Assembly (NCBI RefSeq): GCF_003369915.1
Contig: NC_046676.1
Span: 10,088,001 to 10,152,000, forward strand
Length of the DNA: 64,000 nt
Reading direction: 5' to 3'
DNA from: Drosophila miranda
Lineage: Eukaryota; Arthropoda; Insecta; Diptera; Drosophilidae
In this document: positions 9,207-19,549 of the stretch, piece by piece
Layout: the number at the start of each line of letters is the position of its first letter
How positions within the stretch are numbered: the stretch's first letter is position 1
Notes under the pieces: model-generated
Told to the model about the DNA's origin: nothing
What the model saw: only the letters and a program-made list of their open reading frames with translations
The model's database searches: none
Position numbers and translations under genes: made by a program

Positions 9207-12200
9207 TCATTGGGGATGATGATGGTGCTGGGCGTGGTAGTGCTGCTGCTCGGCGGCGGCCACTGCATCGAACATGGGCGTGTGCACTTCGCCCAAGAAC
9301 TGGGGCGTGGGTGGAGCATTGGGCTCGGACAGCTCCCCAATAAGCGGCATGTCAATGTCGGTGGATATGCCGCCTTGGCCATAGTTACCGAGTCCATACG
9401 ACTGCTGCTGCTGGTGCTGCTGCACCACGGACACTTGAGCGTAGTCGGTGGGTGCCGGTACCTGATGCTGGGGGTCAATAAGGACCGGGGCCGCCTCCAT
9501 TTCACCGAACTGAATGGGAGCCGGCAAACTCTGCTGCACGGGTAGGACTGGCACTGGTTCGGGGTCCACAGATGCGGACAAGTAGTTCTGTTGAAGCTCT
9601 GTCTGAGGCTCCGGCTCTGGCTGTTGGACCTCCATTAGTTCCTGCTGCTGCAGGTGTTGCGCTCTTGGGGCCTGCAGCATTTCGCCGTGATCATCAGTGG
9701 CATCGCCCGCAGTCTCACTTATGTCGGCACCCTCGCCAGACGTGTCCCCATCGCGTCGAACCAAACCCAACATGTCCAGCATGTTGCGCTTCACGGCGTT
9801 CTCATTTGCCGCCTCGAGACTGGGGTAGCAGGTGCTCAGGCCACAGTTGGCCAAATGCTGCGCCATCTTGTTGCCATTGCTGGTGGCGAAGCCGCAGATG
9901 CAATGCATCTCCTGGGGCAGATTGACCTCCATGGCGTCCACGAAGTTTCCATTGCAGTTCACGCCGTGCCGGAACTGGGCCCGCTCGCAACATGTCTGAT
10001 AATTGCACTTCACGCAGTGCAGCCACCCGCTGTAACGAAAGAAGGGGAGCCATTTAATTTCACTCTACATAACGTTACAAATAGACTCCTTTCAGCCCCT
10101 AGGAGCAAGTCCTACAATTCACCCGTTATTACTCTGATTTCTATCAGTAATAAAGCCTGATTAGATTCAATTAAAACAATTATTTACGGCCTTATAAGGA
10201 CGTCGCAGGCGCGCCCAAAAGCCACAACGTAGTCAACCAAAATGTGCAACGGGCTGTTATTATTGCTGCTCTTCAGCTGGTCACAGCCAGCGTTGGTCCA
10301 CGGCAGTCACAACATGACCTTAGTGAGGTCTGTTCTAAGCGTCATCGCTACCCGGGAACACTGGAGTAATTCGCCAATCTTCGTGGGACACAGAACAAAA
10401 CGGGATGATATCAACAGTCTGATAACCTGGCTCCATCGAAGCATGGCAGTCAGTAGTCACACGGTGGATTTGTCTACGCCAGCTCGAAAGCAGAGACCCC
10501 TTGGTCAATATAATATGAACGCGGACAATGCCATTAGCTTGCTCTTTTGCCACAGCCGCCTGGATCTCATTTGGAATGCTCTGAATAAAAGTCTGCATAG
10601 GATGCGTCGCGGTCGCTTAATTGTCGTCTTGCGCTCAAAACGAAGTGGCTCGTACAAGGCGATACACGCCATATTCCAGAAGCTCTGGCACCAGCAGTTT
10701 CTGAACGTTCTGGTGCTGCATAAGGATCGAATCTATTCCTATACTCCCTATCCGGCAGTGCGCTTCTTTCAGATGAATCTCACTTCGATTCCGCTCTTTC
10801 CAGCAACTACAAACAACTTCCAGGGCTATGTTGTGTCCACTCCAGTGGAGAATGATATTCCGCGAGTGTTTGTGGTGCATGATCCCCACACAGGACGGAG
10901 ACATATACGAGGCTACGCCTATCGCACCTTTGTGGAGTACTTGCACCGCCACAATGCCACTCTGCAGATTACGAATCCTCACGAGAATCTTGGCCCCACG
11001 AGCAGTGTCAATATGGGCCGAATTGCGCAGCTTATAATGGAAGGACACTTGGAGATTTCAGCGCATCCGTACATCAGATCCCCCAGTGATTTTGGGGACA
11101 GAAGCTATCCGTTGATGGTCACACAAAACTGTTTGATTGTTCCGGTACGGAACGAGATTCCCCGCCACATGTATCTACTGCTGCCCCTCAACCAATCAAG
11201 CTGGCTTCTGCTGCTTTGTGGAGTGTTCTACATTAGTGGCGTGGTTTTCTGGGTTCGTCCCAACATGGGCAGGAGGACCTGGCAACATCGTGTTGGGTTG
11301 AGCTTTCTGGACGCCGTCAGCCGTGTACTGTATATCTCCTCGCCTGCAAGGATAGACAGTCCTTCTCTGCGATACTTCATAGTTTTCCTGCAGCTGACCA
11401 TCTTGGGATTTGTATTGTCCAACTGGTACAACCTTCAGTTGGATAGCTTCCTCACCGCATTGGTGGTGGGCGAGCAAGTGAACTCATGGGAGCAGCTTAT
11501 TGAACAGCAGCAGAAGGTTTTAGTCAAGGAGTATGAGGTCGAAACAGTTCTGCGTCATGTACATCCGCGTCTCGTCAGTAGAGTGGCCCGCCTGATAGTG
11601 GGCGTTAATGCCAGTGAACAGGTCTCGGCTCTGCTCAGCTTCAATCGCAGCTACGCATATCCATTCACCACGGAGCGCTGGGATTTTATCGCCATGCAGC
11701 AGCAGTACGCCTTCAAGCCGATCTTTCGATTCTCCTCGGCTTGTCTGGGCTCGCCCATTATAGGCTACCCGATGCGCAGCGACTGCCACCTGGAGTCATC
11801 TCTCAGCATGTTCATTATGAGGATTCAGGGCACGGGCCTTCTGCAGCACTGGCTTGTCTCCGACTTCAACGATGCTATGCGGGCTGGCTATGTGCGTCTG
11901 CTGGACAATGTCCTCGGATTCCAAGCCCTAGATGTGGACACATTGCGACTTGGTTGGTGTGTCCTGGGCTTCGGCTGGCTACTCTCTGTCTTGGCTTTCA
12001 CTTGCGAACGCTTACGATTTTACCGACCCCGTACAGCCATACTTTGAAAATAAATAAAATACATGCAATGAATGTGGTTAATACTGACGTGTAATGTGTC
12101 TCCTCGCTGGCGTAATCGGTGTTGCACTCGGCACAGGTCTTGCCCTCGAGAAACGCAAAGAATATCGGTCGCTTGTAGGTGGAGAAGGGAGCCGGCTCCT

Positions 12201-13326
12201 TGTGATGGGTGCGCACCTTTGGTGGAGGAATCAGCAGCGAAGTGTTGAGCAAGAGACGGACCGGCCTGTTGGTCTTGGTCATGCTGATATGATGCTGAAC
12301 CGTATGCTGCTTCAGATCACCCTTCTCCAGGAAGCTGAGCGAGCACTTCTGACAGCGCAACGATGGATCCCGCTTGTTGACGTGATCATTCAAGTGCATG
12401 AAGTAATGCTCGATGCGCAACTGGTTGACAGACCCGCGAATGGAAAAGTAAAATATCTGCAAGGAATGAGAGCTATGAAATATTTTACTTTACAGGCTAT
12501 TTACGAATGGAACATACGTCCAAGCAGTAAGGGCACTGCAGGAAGTTCTGGTTCTTGTGGTCATCGTAGAAATGCCTGACAAGATCGCGATGGGACGACG
12601 AGCGGTAGCCACAGGAGTGGCACCAATAGGGCAGCTCCAGGGTGCTGTGGACCCTCTGTAGATGGGCCGTTAGCAAATGCAGAGAGTTGTGCCGCTGCTG
12701 GCAAATGAGGCAATAGTAGGAGGGCGAACCCTCCGTCTTGGTCTCGGTGGGATGCATGATCTGGTTGTGCTTGGCCAGCACTGACTCCGTGGGATGTTTC
12801 TCCAGGCAGAACAGGCACTGGAACTGATGCTGCTTGCCATCGGACGAGATGTGCGATACCAAATGCGTTTGCAGCTTCTCATTGGAGTCAAAGGATTCGC
12901 TCTGGCAAATCGGGCAGTCCACTGTCTTGGTAAGCTCATGGGGATTGGCCCTGGGCGAGTTGTATGGGAATTGTTCAAAGTATTCGTCCATCCCATCGCT
13001 TATGCCGTAGTACAGCTCCTCCAGTCCCTTGAGGTCGTCCTCCTCTTTCTTGACCACCACGGGAAGTTTCTCTTCTTTCTCCTTTGGCTTCTTTGCCGCC
13101 GATTTTGTCACCGTTGGTGAAGGTGCGACTGGCTTTGAAGGCGTGTGTTTGACTGAGCCCTTGCCTGGTGGTCTTCCCGGTCCCTTCGTAGCTGGTGGCG
13201 GCGGTGGCGGTGTGTTCACCGCGCGCCTCTTGGTGCCAGCTGGCAATATGTCCTTCTCAACATCTTTTTCTTTCTTTTCCTTCTTGGGCGTCTTGGTGGA
13301 GCTGGTATAATCAGCATCGTTAATCG
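9207..13326 (-). CDS. row: row (relative of woc), POGZ-like multi-zinc-finger chromatin protein; 5' exon(s) not located
   Basis: Nuclear C2H2 protein; in D. melanogaster Row works with Woc and HP1c on active promoters. Deduced exons 12518-13326, 12089-12456 and 9207-10029 join in phase, encoding about 665 residues of the C-terminal part. A Pro/Lys-rich N-terminal stretch is followed by C2H2 fingers beginning CPICQSESFD, CLFCLEKH, CLICQQRH, CHSCGYRSS, CPYCLD and CQKCSLSF. A cysteine-rich CAECNTDY/CVKCNYQTCCERAQFRHGVNC region and CICGFATSNG come next, then a Gln/Pro/His-rich tail. This finger order resembles human POGZ. The 2059-nt intron 10030-12088 contains a complete ionotropic receptor on the opposite strand. 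No in-frame start is seen in the 13326 exon, so upstream exons must exist; I could not place them with confidence. Confidence 0.72.
10242..12047 (+). CDS. Divergent ionotropic receptor, Ir54a-like, copy 2 (nested in row intron)
   Basis: Intronless, 601 residues, closely similar to the receptor at 5570-7372 over its full length. It has a signal peptide (MCNGLLLLLLFSWSQ), first lobe, M1 at about 320-338 (WLLLLCGVFYISGVVFW), M2 near 378-397 (LQLTILGFVLSNWYN), second lobe and M3 near 570-592. The C-terminal half is the most conserved: SACLGSPIIGYPMRSDCH and the stretch before M3 are nearly identical in both copies, while the N-terminal lobe varies more. The stop at 12045-12047 is only 41 bp from a row exon on the other strand; AATAAA signals follow at about 12050. 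Presumed chemosensory channel subunit. Which copy is the direct orthologue of Ir54a cannot be told here. Confidence 0.8.
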   Translation: MCNGLLLLLLFSWSQPALVHGSHNMTLVRSVLSVIATREHWSNSPIFVGHRTKRDDINSLITWLHRSMAVSSHTVDLSTPARKQRPLGQYNMNADNAISLLFCHSRLDLIWNALNKSLHRMRRGRLIVVLRSKRSGSYKAIHAIFQKLWHQQFLNVLVLHKDRIYSYTPYPAVRFFQMNLTSIPLFPATTNNFQGYVVSTPVENDIPRVFVVHDPHTGRRHIRGYAYRTFVEYLHRHNATLQITNPHENLGPTSSVNMGRIAQLIMEGHLEISAHPYIRSPSDFGDRSYPLMVTQNCLIVPVRNEIPRHMYLLLPLNQSSWLLLLCGVFYISGVVFWVRPNMGRRTWQHRVGLSFLDAVSRVLYISSPARIDSPSLRYFIVFLQLTILGFVLSNWYNLQLDSFLTALVVGEQVNSWEQLIEQQQKVLVKEYEVETVLRHVHPRLVSRVARLIVGVNASEQVSALLSFNRSYAYPFTTERWDFIAMQQQYAFKPIFRFSSACLGSPIIGYPMRSDCHLESSLSMFIMRIQGTGLLQHWLVSDFNDAMRAGYVRLLDNVLGFQALDVDTLRLGWCVLGFGWLLSVLAFTCERLRFYRPRTAIL

Positions 13327-13968
13327 CTGCGCACAGATAAAGGGTAAGGGTAAATTATCAATGTGGATCAAACTCGCCAAACAAAAAACAACTTCCGATC
13401 AACTTTCAATATCAAATAAAGTTAGCACATGGCTGGAGCCACATTATAAAATTAACTGTATGCGTTTTATCACTCCAAATTATAAATAAATCAAATAAAA
13501 ACATAGCTTTAGCAAGGCTTTCCATTTCTTAAGTTTTTGGGCAATTTTATTTAGTGGTTTTCGTTTAGTTCTCTGTTATTTAAAATAAGTTAACATGAAA
13601 GATGCCAGAAAGTAAGCTTATGTGCTGGGTTTTTTGCGAGTATCTAAACCAACACTTGGTGTTGTCTTAAGAACTTTTCCTGAGCTCAACACTAAGCGAC
13701 AATGATTGAATTAATAAAAAAGAGGAAAACACTTTACTTTGGATCAGTGGTCGGAGCGCCAATACAATAACATTTTTCCGCTTGGTCAAGTTGTTTAAAC
13801 AACAGGGAATACGAAGCCTAAGACAACGGAAAAACGACCACTGCTTGTCAGGCGGCGACCACTGCTTTGGAGTGACAAACGCTTTAGCCTAGAATTATTA
13901 TTTAGAATTAGAATTATTCTATTAACGGCCTTGTATTAAATTCAAGTCGATTGAACACTACGAAACTA
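13327..13968. other. Region between row and the ISXO2-like gene
   Basis: About 640 bp. It should contain the 5' exon(s) and promoter of row (minus strand). A transcribed leader is plausible at about 13735-13860, ending at a donor-like CAAAG|TAAAGTG with three CGACCACTG-type repeats, but its only ATG opens a 9-codon frame. The rest is AT-rich. No confident feature. Confidence 0.3.
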
Positions 13969-15976
13969 CTAACGTTTCTTGAGGCGCTTGGGTGCCGCAT
14001 TGGCCGGTGTCTCCTTGTAGTTGGCCGGCAGTACGCTCCAGTCTTTGAAAGGGTTGGTTGCCACCTGAACAGAACAAGAGAAGGATTAGAAAAGTGTTAG
14101 TGCCATAAAATGGATCCACTTTGCTTACCTGATACAGGCGTTGAGTGATTGTCTCGGTGGTGGTAACTCTTGTCTGCTCGGCTATGTGTATTATAATGTT
14201 ATTGAAGGCCTGCAGGGCATACGTTCCAAAAGATTCACGCCAGACAAGCTCGTCCAGGAATTGCTGAATCATCTGACGCGAGAGCAGCGACAATGTGTTC
14301 TGGAACATGCGAGGAACGATTCTACGCAAGTACTCCATCACCGCCGAGTTGTTGTGCTTGGCCGTGTTGTCTGTGGCCGATGCCTGGACAATATTCTTGA
14401 ATCCCAAACTGAACAGGGTGATCTTGTCTACCGTCAGGTCGATGCAAATAGTACTGTCCTTGTGGACCCAACGCGAAAGCGGCTCCAGTATGCCCTGGAA
14501 GCGTTTCTTGTAATTACGATCTCCATCGATAATCGGCTCTACTGCACGCAATCGGATTGATTTGTCTGCATAATCATAGACACCTAGCACTTCGACCTTA
14601 ACCTGACGCTGAGCTCCATCTTGCGAGGTGGTTCCCAGCGATATGACGCCCACCTGGGAAGAAGAACATCAAACAGTGAATGGACATACATCAAGGGAAT
14701 AATTTTGTAGATTACCTCCACAAACTTTCCGGGACCTCCTAACTTTTTGCACTTCTGATGCACGCCCAAAGTGCAAATGGCTCTCAGCCAGGTGTAGATG
14801 CCCTTGATGTACACACTGTCCACCTTGACCCACTGGACTACATTCTGAATGCTGGTCTGGCAGGCCCAATGGTAGATAAGCTTTAGAAGAAATGTGGGCG
14901 GATGCGAAGCTCCCTCGAATATTGAATTATTGAAGACGGAAACGAAGCGAAAAGGACAGCAATCACTAATCCACACATAGCCTCCGGTATAGGGGAATTT
15001 CGATACATCCGAGTATATTCCTAGGGATTCAAGGAGAAGTGAAAGTGAGAAGAGTTTTCGGTGTGATGCACAACTGATCCTACTTACCCAATTTCAGTTC
15101 ACTATTTCGATGATTAATGCAATTCTGCTGGGATCTGAGAAGACCCTCCTGGAGCAGCCACTCGCAAAACTTGTTCGGAGTCAGCATGAGAACCAGTTTA
15201 ACCTTGGAATCCAGCTTGCTGCGTGTTGCAGCCATGTCTTTGATCTTAAGGAACGGTTTGGCCAGCACCACCAGAGACGGATATGTTTTTCCCTGCATTT
15301 TGGAGTCCTTGCCATCCTTAACGTCTTTAGAATCCTTACTTTCGTCAGTGCTGCCCACAACTAGACCTCCCACCGAGTTGACCTCAGCTGGGCGATAGTT
15401 TTTAGGAGGAGATTCGCCATCTTTGTTGGAGTCTTTTGGAGATTTGCTACTCGAGCCACTTTTGCTGCCCTTGGGTTGGGGCGAAGCTTTGCCTGGGGAT
15501 GCGGCAGCGGCGGCGGCGGCTGCTTTTTTCCCAAGCTTTGGAGACGTTCCAGCAGCCACTGCCTTTTTACCTGCGGACAGGGCCAATCTCTTGGCCAACG
15601 GAACATCATCATCGCCGTCGTCGGATGACTCCAAGTAAGCAATATTTGAAGACTGTTTTGGTCGGCCACGTCCTCTTCCCGTGGAGCCAGCGACCGGAGT
15701 TGAAGGCTGCGGTGGTTCCACCGGCTTCGGTGGTTTCTTAGGCAAGGTGGCCTCTTTCAGCTCCTGCAGCACTTTTCCCTTGAACGAATAAGCTTGAAAC
15801 ACTTGGCCATTGAACAGTTCCTTTCCTTCATTGGCGCTCACGGCGCTCTTAAGTGCATTTTTCACAGCATAATGCTCGTTTGTGATTTTGTCGTAGTACG
15901 CCAACTGCGCCTCCGACAGCTCCTCCACCCAGACCTCCATATCGAGCGAAATATCACTTTTCGTTACACGCGACAT
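13969..15976 (-). CDS. Nuclear protein with ISXO2/IS1595-type transposase-like region
   Basis: Deduced exons 15088-15976, 14716-15020, 14129-14653 and 13969-14064 join in phase to give 604 residues. The first ~260 residues are low-complexity: Lys/Pro/Ser-rich with an AT-hook-like GRGRGRPK and a poly-Ala run. Residues from about 265 on form a compact domain with TPNKFCEWLLQEGLL, ICTLGVHQKC and a late FLDELVWRESFGTYA. Its layout resembles ISXO2-like DDE transposases, whose C-terminal helix carries a similar EF.WR signature. It is spliced, long and without terminal repeats, so it looks domesticated. Catalytic residues cannot be assigned by eye. ATG 15976 (MSRVTKSD) is used because the upstream frame has no ATG. 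A perfect Ohler motif 1 lies about 120 bp upstream. The family call is tentative. Confidence 0.6.
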
Positions 15977-16096
15977 CTTGGGGATTAACTTAACCCAACC
16001 ACTGGCCAAGATATGGCGTTTTTTAGATCAATTTTAAGCGAAAATAAATTATTTTCCGTATTGGATTAGGCTTTTTGTCGTGGGTGTACCTGTGGC

Positions 16097-16107
16097 CAGT
16101 GTGACCG
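16097..16107 (-). promoter_or_regulatory. Ohler motif 1 (M1BP-type) core promoter element
   Basis: On the minus strand the bases read CGGTCACACTG, a perfect match to YGGTCACACTR. It is 121 bp upstream of the start codon of the ISXO2-like gene and next to four motif-6-like GGTATATTT boxes, the usual pairing in Drosophila housekeeping promoters. It probably marks the transcription start of the gene at 13969-15976. Confidence 0.7.
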
Positions 16108-16420
16108 CGGGTAGTAGATGGCATATACAGTCCCACCCTCAGAAATATACCGTCTCATTTTCAAAATATACCGTCTCATTTTCAAAATATACCGTAAATA
16201 TACTGACGAATTCAAGTTATATTTTACATATTCCTCGATTTTAATATTCCATCAAATATTACTAGCTAGATAGAATATTTAGCCATGCCCACATAATTTT
16301 ATCCGATTAGTGAATCTATTTTCTAATTGTCTGGTTTATATTCAACACTTGCTTTTATTGGATTTTGTCTAAAAAAAGGTTTTAACGAAATAGGTCAAAA
16401 CAAAAAAACGCAAAGGATTG
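16108..16420 (-). repeat. Promoter-linked dispersed repeat, copy A
   Basis: About 310 bp, read on the minus strand, strongly similar to 33541-33894 and recognisably similar to 20198-20465. Shared landmarks in order are a run near AATCCAATAAAAGCAAGTG, AGATTCACTAATCGGATAAA, TATGTGGGCATGGCTAA, TAGCTAGTAATATT, TATTTACGGTATATTTT, and tandem GGTATATTT boxes ending before CCGCGG. Here four such boxes are present, two of them within a perfect tandem duplicate of a ~22 bp unit. The repeat ends at motif 1, directly upstream of the ISXO2-like gene. Confidence 0.75.
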
Positions 16421-16438
16421 GAGCAGTCGAAAGTCACT

Positions 16439-16446
16439 TATCGATA
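16439..16446. promoter_or_regulatory. DRE (TATCGATA)
   Basis: Perfect DREF palindrome about 460 bp upstream of the ISXO2-like gene and 270 bp downstream of the lipase stop. It sits just beyond the dispersed repeat; its target is unclear, most likely the ISXO2-like gene. The remaining 16447-16712 is AT-rich 3' flank of the lipase with nothing else recognised. Confidence 0.4.
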
Positions 16447-16712
16447 CTAAGCAGTGTTTATTTTGCACATATCTCAAAAAAATACCGCATTTTCAAAAGA
16501 ACGAAACAAATATAACGATAATTTGAAACAAATAAAACGCTGTTTGGCTTGTGTTATGTCACGGTGAAATACCGACAATTTAAATTGTATTTATGACCCC
16601 TTATCAAATATCACCGCATCAGTAATTAAACCCATTGATTAAACAGTTGAAAAGTGTTTTGTTGTTTTGAATTCTAATTATCACGATCTTAAGTTTTATT
16701 TTCAACACATGC

Positions 16713-17978
16713 TTAAGCATTCTTTATGTCATTGATCACTCGGTCATAAAGTATTTCCTTGACATTCAGGCCCCACAGGAAGTCCAAATGATTCCATTTA
16801 GTCTCGGGTAGGCGATACGCACTCTTCAGGGAATTCGGATCCATTACGTAGCGAAGACGATCCACATCGATTAAACTGGCAAAGTAGTCGTTGTCGCTGT
16901 AGTAAAGGTATGTGGGAACGTTGATGCCCTCCACATCGTAATCTGGTGGAGCCTTGGAGCCGTACTCCTTCTTGTTCCGGGTCGAGCCGTAGTCGAATCG
17001 ACGGAAATATCCCGAATTGTACTCCTGCAGATAGTGGAAGATCTGGTTCACAGAACAGCCTGCCGGGGTGGTGGCCATTATTTCTGGGATCATTGACTCG
17101 TTCAAATATGGCGAGTTCCAGCCGCCCATGAGGAGCAGGCTGTTTGTGCAGATAACCTGGGATATAGCCTGATCACTGCACAATACAGCGCCCAGCAAAT
17201 TCATGAGCTGAGTGTTTGGCAGAAACTCCATACTGCCGAATAGCTCAACAAAGGCATTTGGTTGTCCCAACAGAGGACCTCCTACGGTGGCCAGGGGACT
17301 CTCCATGTGCTCCATCCAGGCGACGGGCGCCAGCAGATGAGCCGAGCGTATGCGACTCTTAAATCGCGGAATCATCGAGTTGAGCACGAAGAAAGCGGTG
17401 GTGCCCTGGGAGTGACCCACGTACGAGATTTGATCTACACCCGTGGCGTATAGGACGTAGTCTATCATGGCGGGCAGATCATAGATTCCAATGTCATGCC
17501 ACTCGAAGTTCCAGAAGGGCTGCAGCAGCGGTGTGTGGGTTGCATGTTTCTTCGAATAGGTGTTGCCACGAGCATTGCCCATCCAGACATCATAGCCAGC
17601 CTCAGAAAGCAGGTAAGCCAGGCCACTGTGTGGACCGCCCAATACCCAGTCAGAGGACGAGCAGAGCAGACCGTGCATGAGGAAGGCAACAGGACGAGCG
17701 CCATCGTAGCCGGTATTCTTGGAGTATGGAATGCGGTGCATGGTGAGAATATATCCATCCGACGTCTGAACAGTATGCTCCTGAATCTCATAGCCTTGTG
17801 CTCTCACTAGAGTCAACTGAATAATACAGGAAATCATATTTAAAATTAAAATAAATATTAAAACAATATAGAGATTCGTTTTTACCGTTGTCACAGAGCT
17901 CACCCGCCCGCCATCGGCGGGCAAGGCTGTGGCCAAGCCTAGACATAGAAGACACAGAAATACTTGGGGAACCAGCAT
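16713..17978 (-). CDS. Secreted acid (lysosomal/gastric-type) lipase
   Basis: Alpha/beta-hydrolase of the acid lipase family, which hydrolyses triacylglycerol or cholesteryl esters in gut lumen or lysosome. Exons 17886-17978 and 16713-17816 join in phase to give 398 residues. A signal peptide (MLVPQVFLCLLCLGLATA) is followed by the family lid/entry motif (TSDGYILTMHRIP), the oxyanion HGLLCSSSDWVL, WMGNARGNTYS, and the nucleophile elbow GHSQGTT near residues 165-171 with Ser about 167. Catalytic Asp (SDNDYFA, about 340) and His (WNHLDFLWG, about 372) are both present, so the enzyme should be active. The 69-nt intron could be read through in frame, but splicing is supported by the signal-peptide context. 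A TATA box lies upstream, unlike the TATA-less neighbours, which suits a tissue-specific digestive gene. By location it corresponds to D. melanogaster CG8093. Confidence 0.88.
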   Translation of the reverse strand: MLVPQVFLCLLCLGLATALPADGGRVSSVTTVKTNLYIVLIFILILNMISCIIQLTLVRAQGYEIQEHTVQTSDGYILTMHRIPYSKNTGYDGARPVAFLMHGLLCSSSDWVLGGPHSGLAYLLSEAGYDVWMGNARGNTYSKKHATHTPLLQPFWNFEWHDIGIYDLPAMIDYVLYATGVDQISYVGHSQGTTAFFVLNSMIPRFKSRIRSAHLLAPVAWMEHMESPLATVGGPLLGQPNAFVELFGSMEFLPNTQLMNLLGAVLCSDQAISQVICTNSLLLMGGWNSPYLNESMIPEIMATTPAGCSVNQIFHYLQEYNSGYFRRFDYGSTRNKKEYGSKAPPDYDVEGINVPTYLYYSDNDYFASLIDVDRLRYVMDPNSLKSAYRLPETKWNHLDFLWGLNVKEILYDRVINDIKNA

Positions 17979-18030
17979 TTTTGATCACAGGTGCAGGTAC
18001 TTTACCAAATGGTGTGACCACTCATACCTT

Positions 18031-18037
18031 TTATATA
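18031..18037 (-). promoter_or_regulatory. TATA box of the lipase gene
   Basis: On the minus strand GGGTATATAAAAGG lies about 55 bp upstream of the lipase ATG, placing the start site near 18005. It is a strong TATA match in good position. Confidence 0.65.
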
Positions 18038-18040
18038 CCC

Positions 18041-18805
18041 CCAAGGAACATCTGATAAGAACTGGAAGATTTGGGCGGGCAAATTTATGGCAGGCTATTT
18101 TCGCACAGAAACTACGTTCAATTCAACAAGACTGATAGGTCGTTTGGGAAACACATGAGCGATTTGCCAGAAGCGATAATACAGGTGGCTTCAAGTCTCA
18201 CGACAAGTGGTGCAGTTATCACTCTGTGAATCTTGATAGCTGCGCTACTGGCGGTTACATGTAATTAGATTGTATTATCTGAATTTTCAACGACCTTCTG
18301 AAAGTTCAAATAGTTAAGCATGCGATCCCACATCTAGTTAAAAAATCCATTACTAAAAGAACTACTTGCAATACTAGAATCCCAGGCGGAAGCTATCATA
18401 GCGGGCGCTTCTTTATATAATTTTGTAGTTTTTGGCGCCCATATTTAAATTTGGATTCAGTATTATTATAATTTAGAGGGCAGTCGATAGACACAATATA
18501 TAATATCGATATTATATATAATATAATATCGATGTGTAACAACCCCATAGAAAGGGGTAGGGACGACGAGCAAAAATAGCCTAGGCAAGTTGCAGACTTC
18601 GTACAAACCTCACCTCGCGTGTGAGGATAATATACCTTGAAGACAAAATTGACTGGTTATCTCTTCAAGGTATATTAAGCAAATGGGGTGCATTTTACAT
18701 TGCATGAGTTGCATTTTCCTGTTGTTCATACCTTTTTGTAGTGAACTGTACATGTACATGAGCCGAGCGACAATACAATCAAAAATAAATAAATAAAAAA
18801 AGACA
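18041..18805. other. Intergenic: lipase upstream region and leader of the Arg/Ser-rich gene
   Basis: Contains a 24-bp perfect AT-rich palindrome centred at 18507/18508 (18496-18519) and a perfect 16-bp inverted repeat, 18628-18643 paired with 18662-18677, with an 18-nt loop. The lower part is probably promoter and 5' UTR of the Arg/Ser-rich gene, whose ATG is at 18806. No ORF. Confidence 0.5.
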
Positions 18806-19508
18806 ATGCGTGAACGGGAAAGACATGATAGAGACCGCGACCGGGAAAGAAAGCGAGATCGGGACCGCGACAAAGAACGCGACCGAAGGTACCACTCCAA
18901 GTCCCCCACCAGGAGCAGCCGGCAAAGCTCCAAACCCAAGAAGAAGAAGTCGAAGAAATCTAAAAAGTACTACAGGCGTAGTCGTAGCAGCAGCCGCAGC
19001 TCGTCGCGCACCTCATCGCCACGCAGTCCAAGTAGCTCCCGGAGCCGGCACAGCAAGAGTCGCAGTCGGGACTATAACAAATCTCGCTCTGCCTCCCAAA
19101 GGACAACCAGAGCACCGAGTTCGGAGAGCAATTCACGTTCAACGCCTCTCGCTAGCAACGTCAAGGGCATCGATTTGCTGGATACCAAAGTGCAGAAGGC
19201 CTTGGAAAAGATAGACGAGGATACCTTCAAGCCGACAGCTTTCTTCAGCACCAAAGATCGTGAGGCTCCAGAGAAGATTATCATAGATCTGAAAAACGAA
19301 ACGGTGACCGTACCGAAGCCATCGAACCCGGTCCAAACCGAAGATGTAATATTTCATCCCAACGTAAGTTGCATTTCTCGGTTCTATCGTCCTCTTCTCA
19401 CAAATATCTGTCGTTTTCGTTTTTCAGTTCCTTGGAAATCCTGACCTTAAGACGGAGAAATGGATTCGCAAACTTTACGTATATCGACAAAAATACATCC
19501 AGGAATAG
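18806..19508 (+). CDS. Arg/Ser-rich nuclear protein, probably splicing-associated
   Basis: Exons 18806-19363 and 19428-19508 join in phase (64-nt intron) to give 212 residues. Residues 1-110 are alternating Arg/Glu/Asp repeats followed by Lys-rich and RS-dipeptide stretches, typical of nuclear-speckle splicing proteins. The C-terminal half is non-repetitive: VKGIDLLDTKVQKALEKI, a segment around FKPTAFFSTKD, and FLGNPDLKTEKWIRKLYVYR at the end, which looks like a conserved family signature, but I cannot name the family. ATG 18806 is the first in a leader with stops upstream. The poly(A) signal at 19537-19542 falls only a few bases before the mRpL41 stop on the other strand, so the two 3' UTRs overlap. 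Confidence 0.75.
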
Positions 19509-19549
19509 TAGAATTTACAATTTGTATTTAAGAAACAATAAACGTATGT

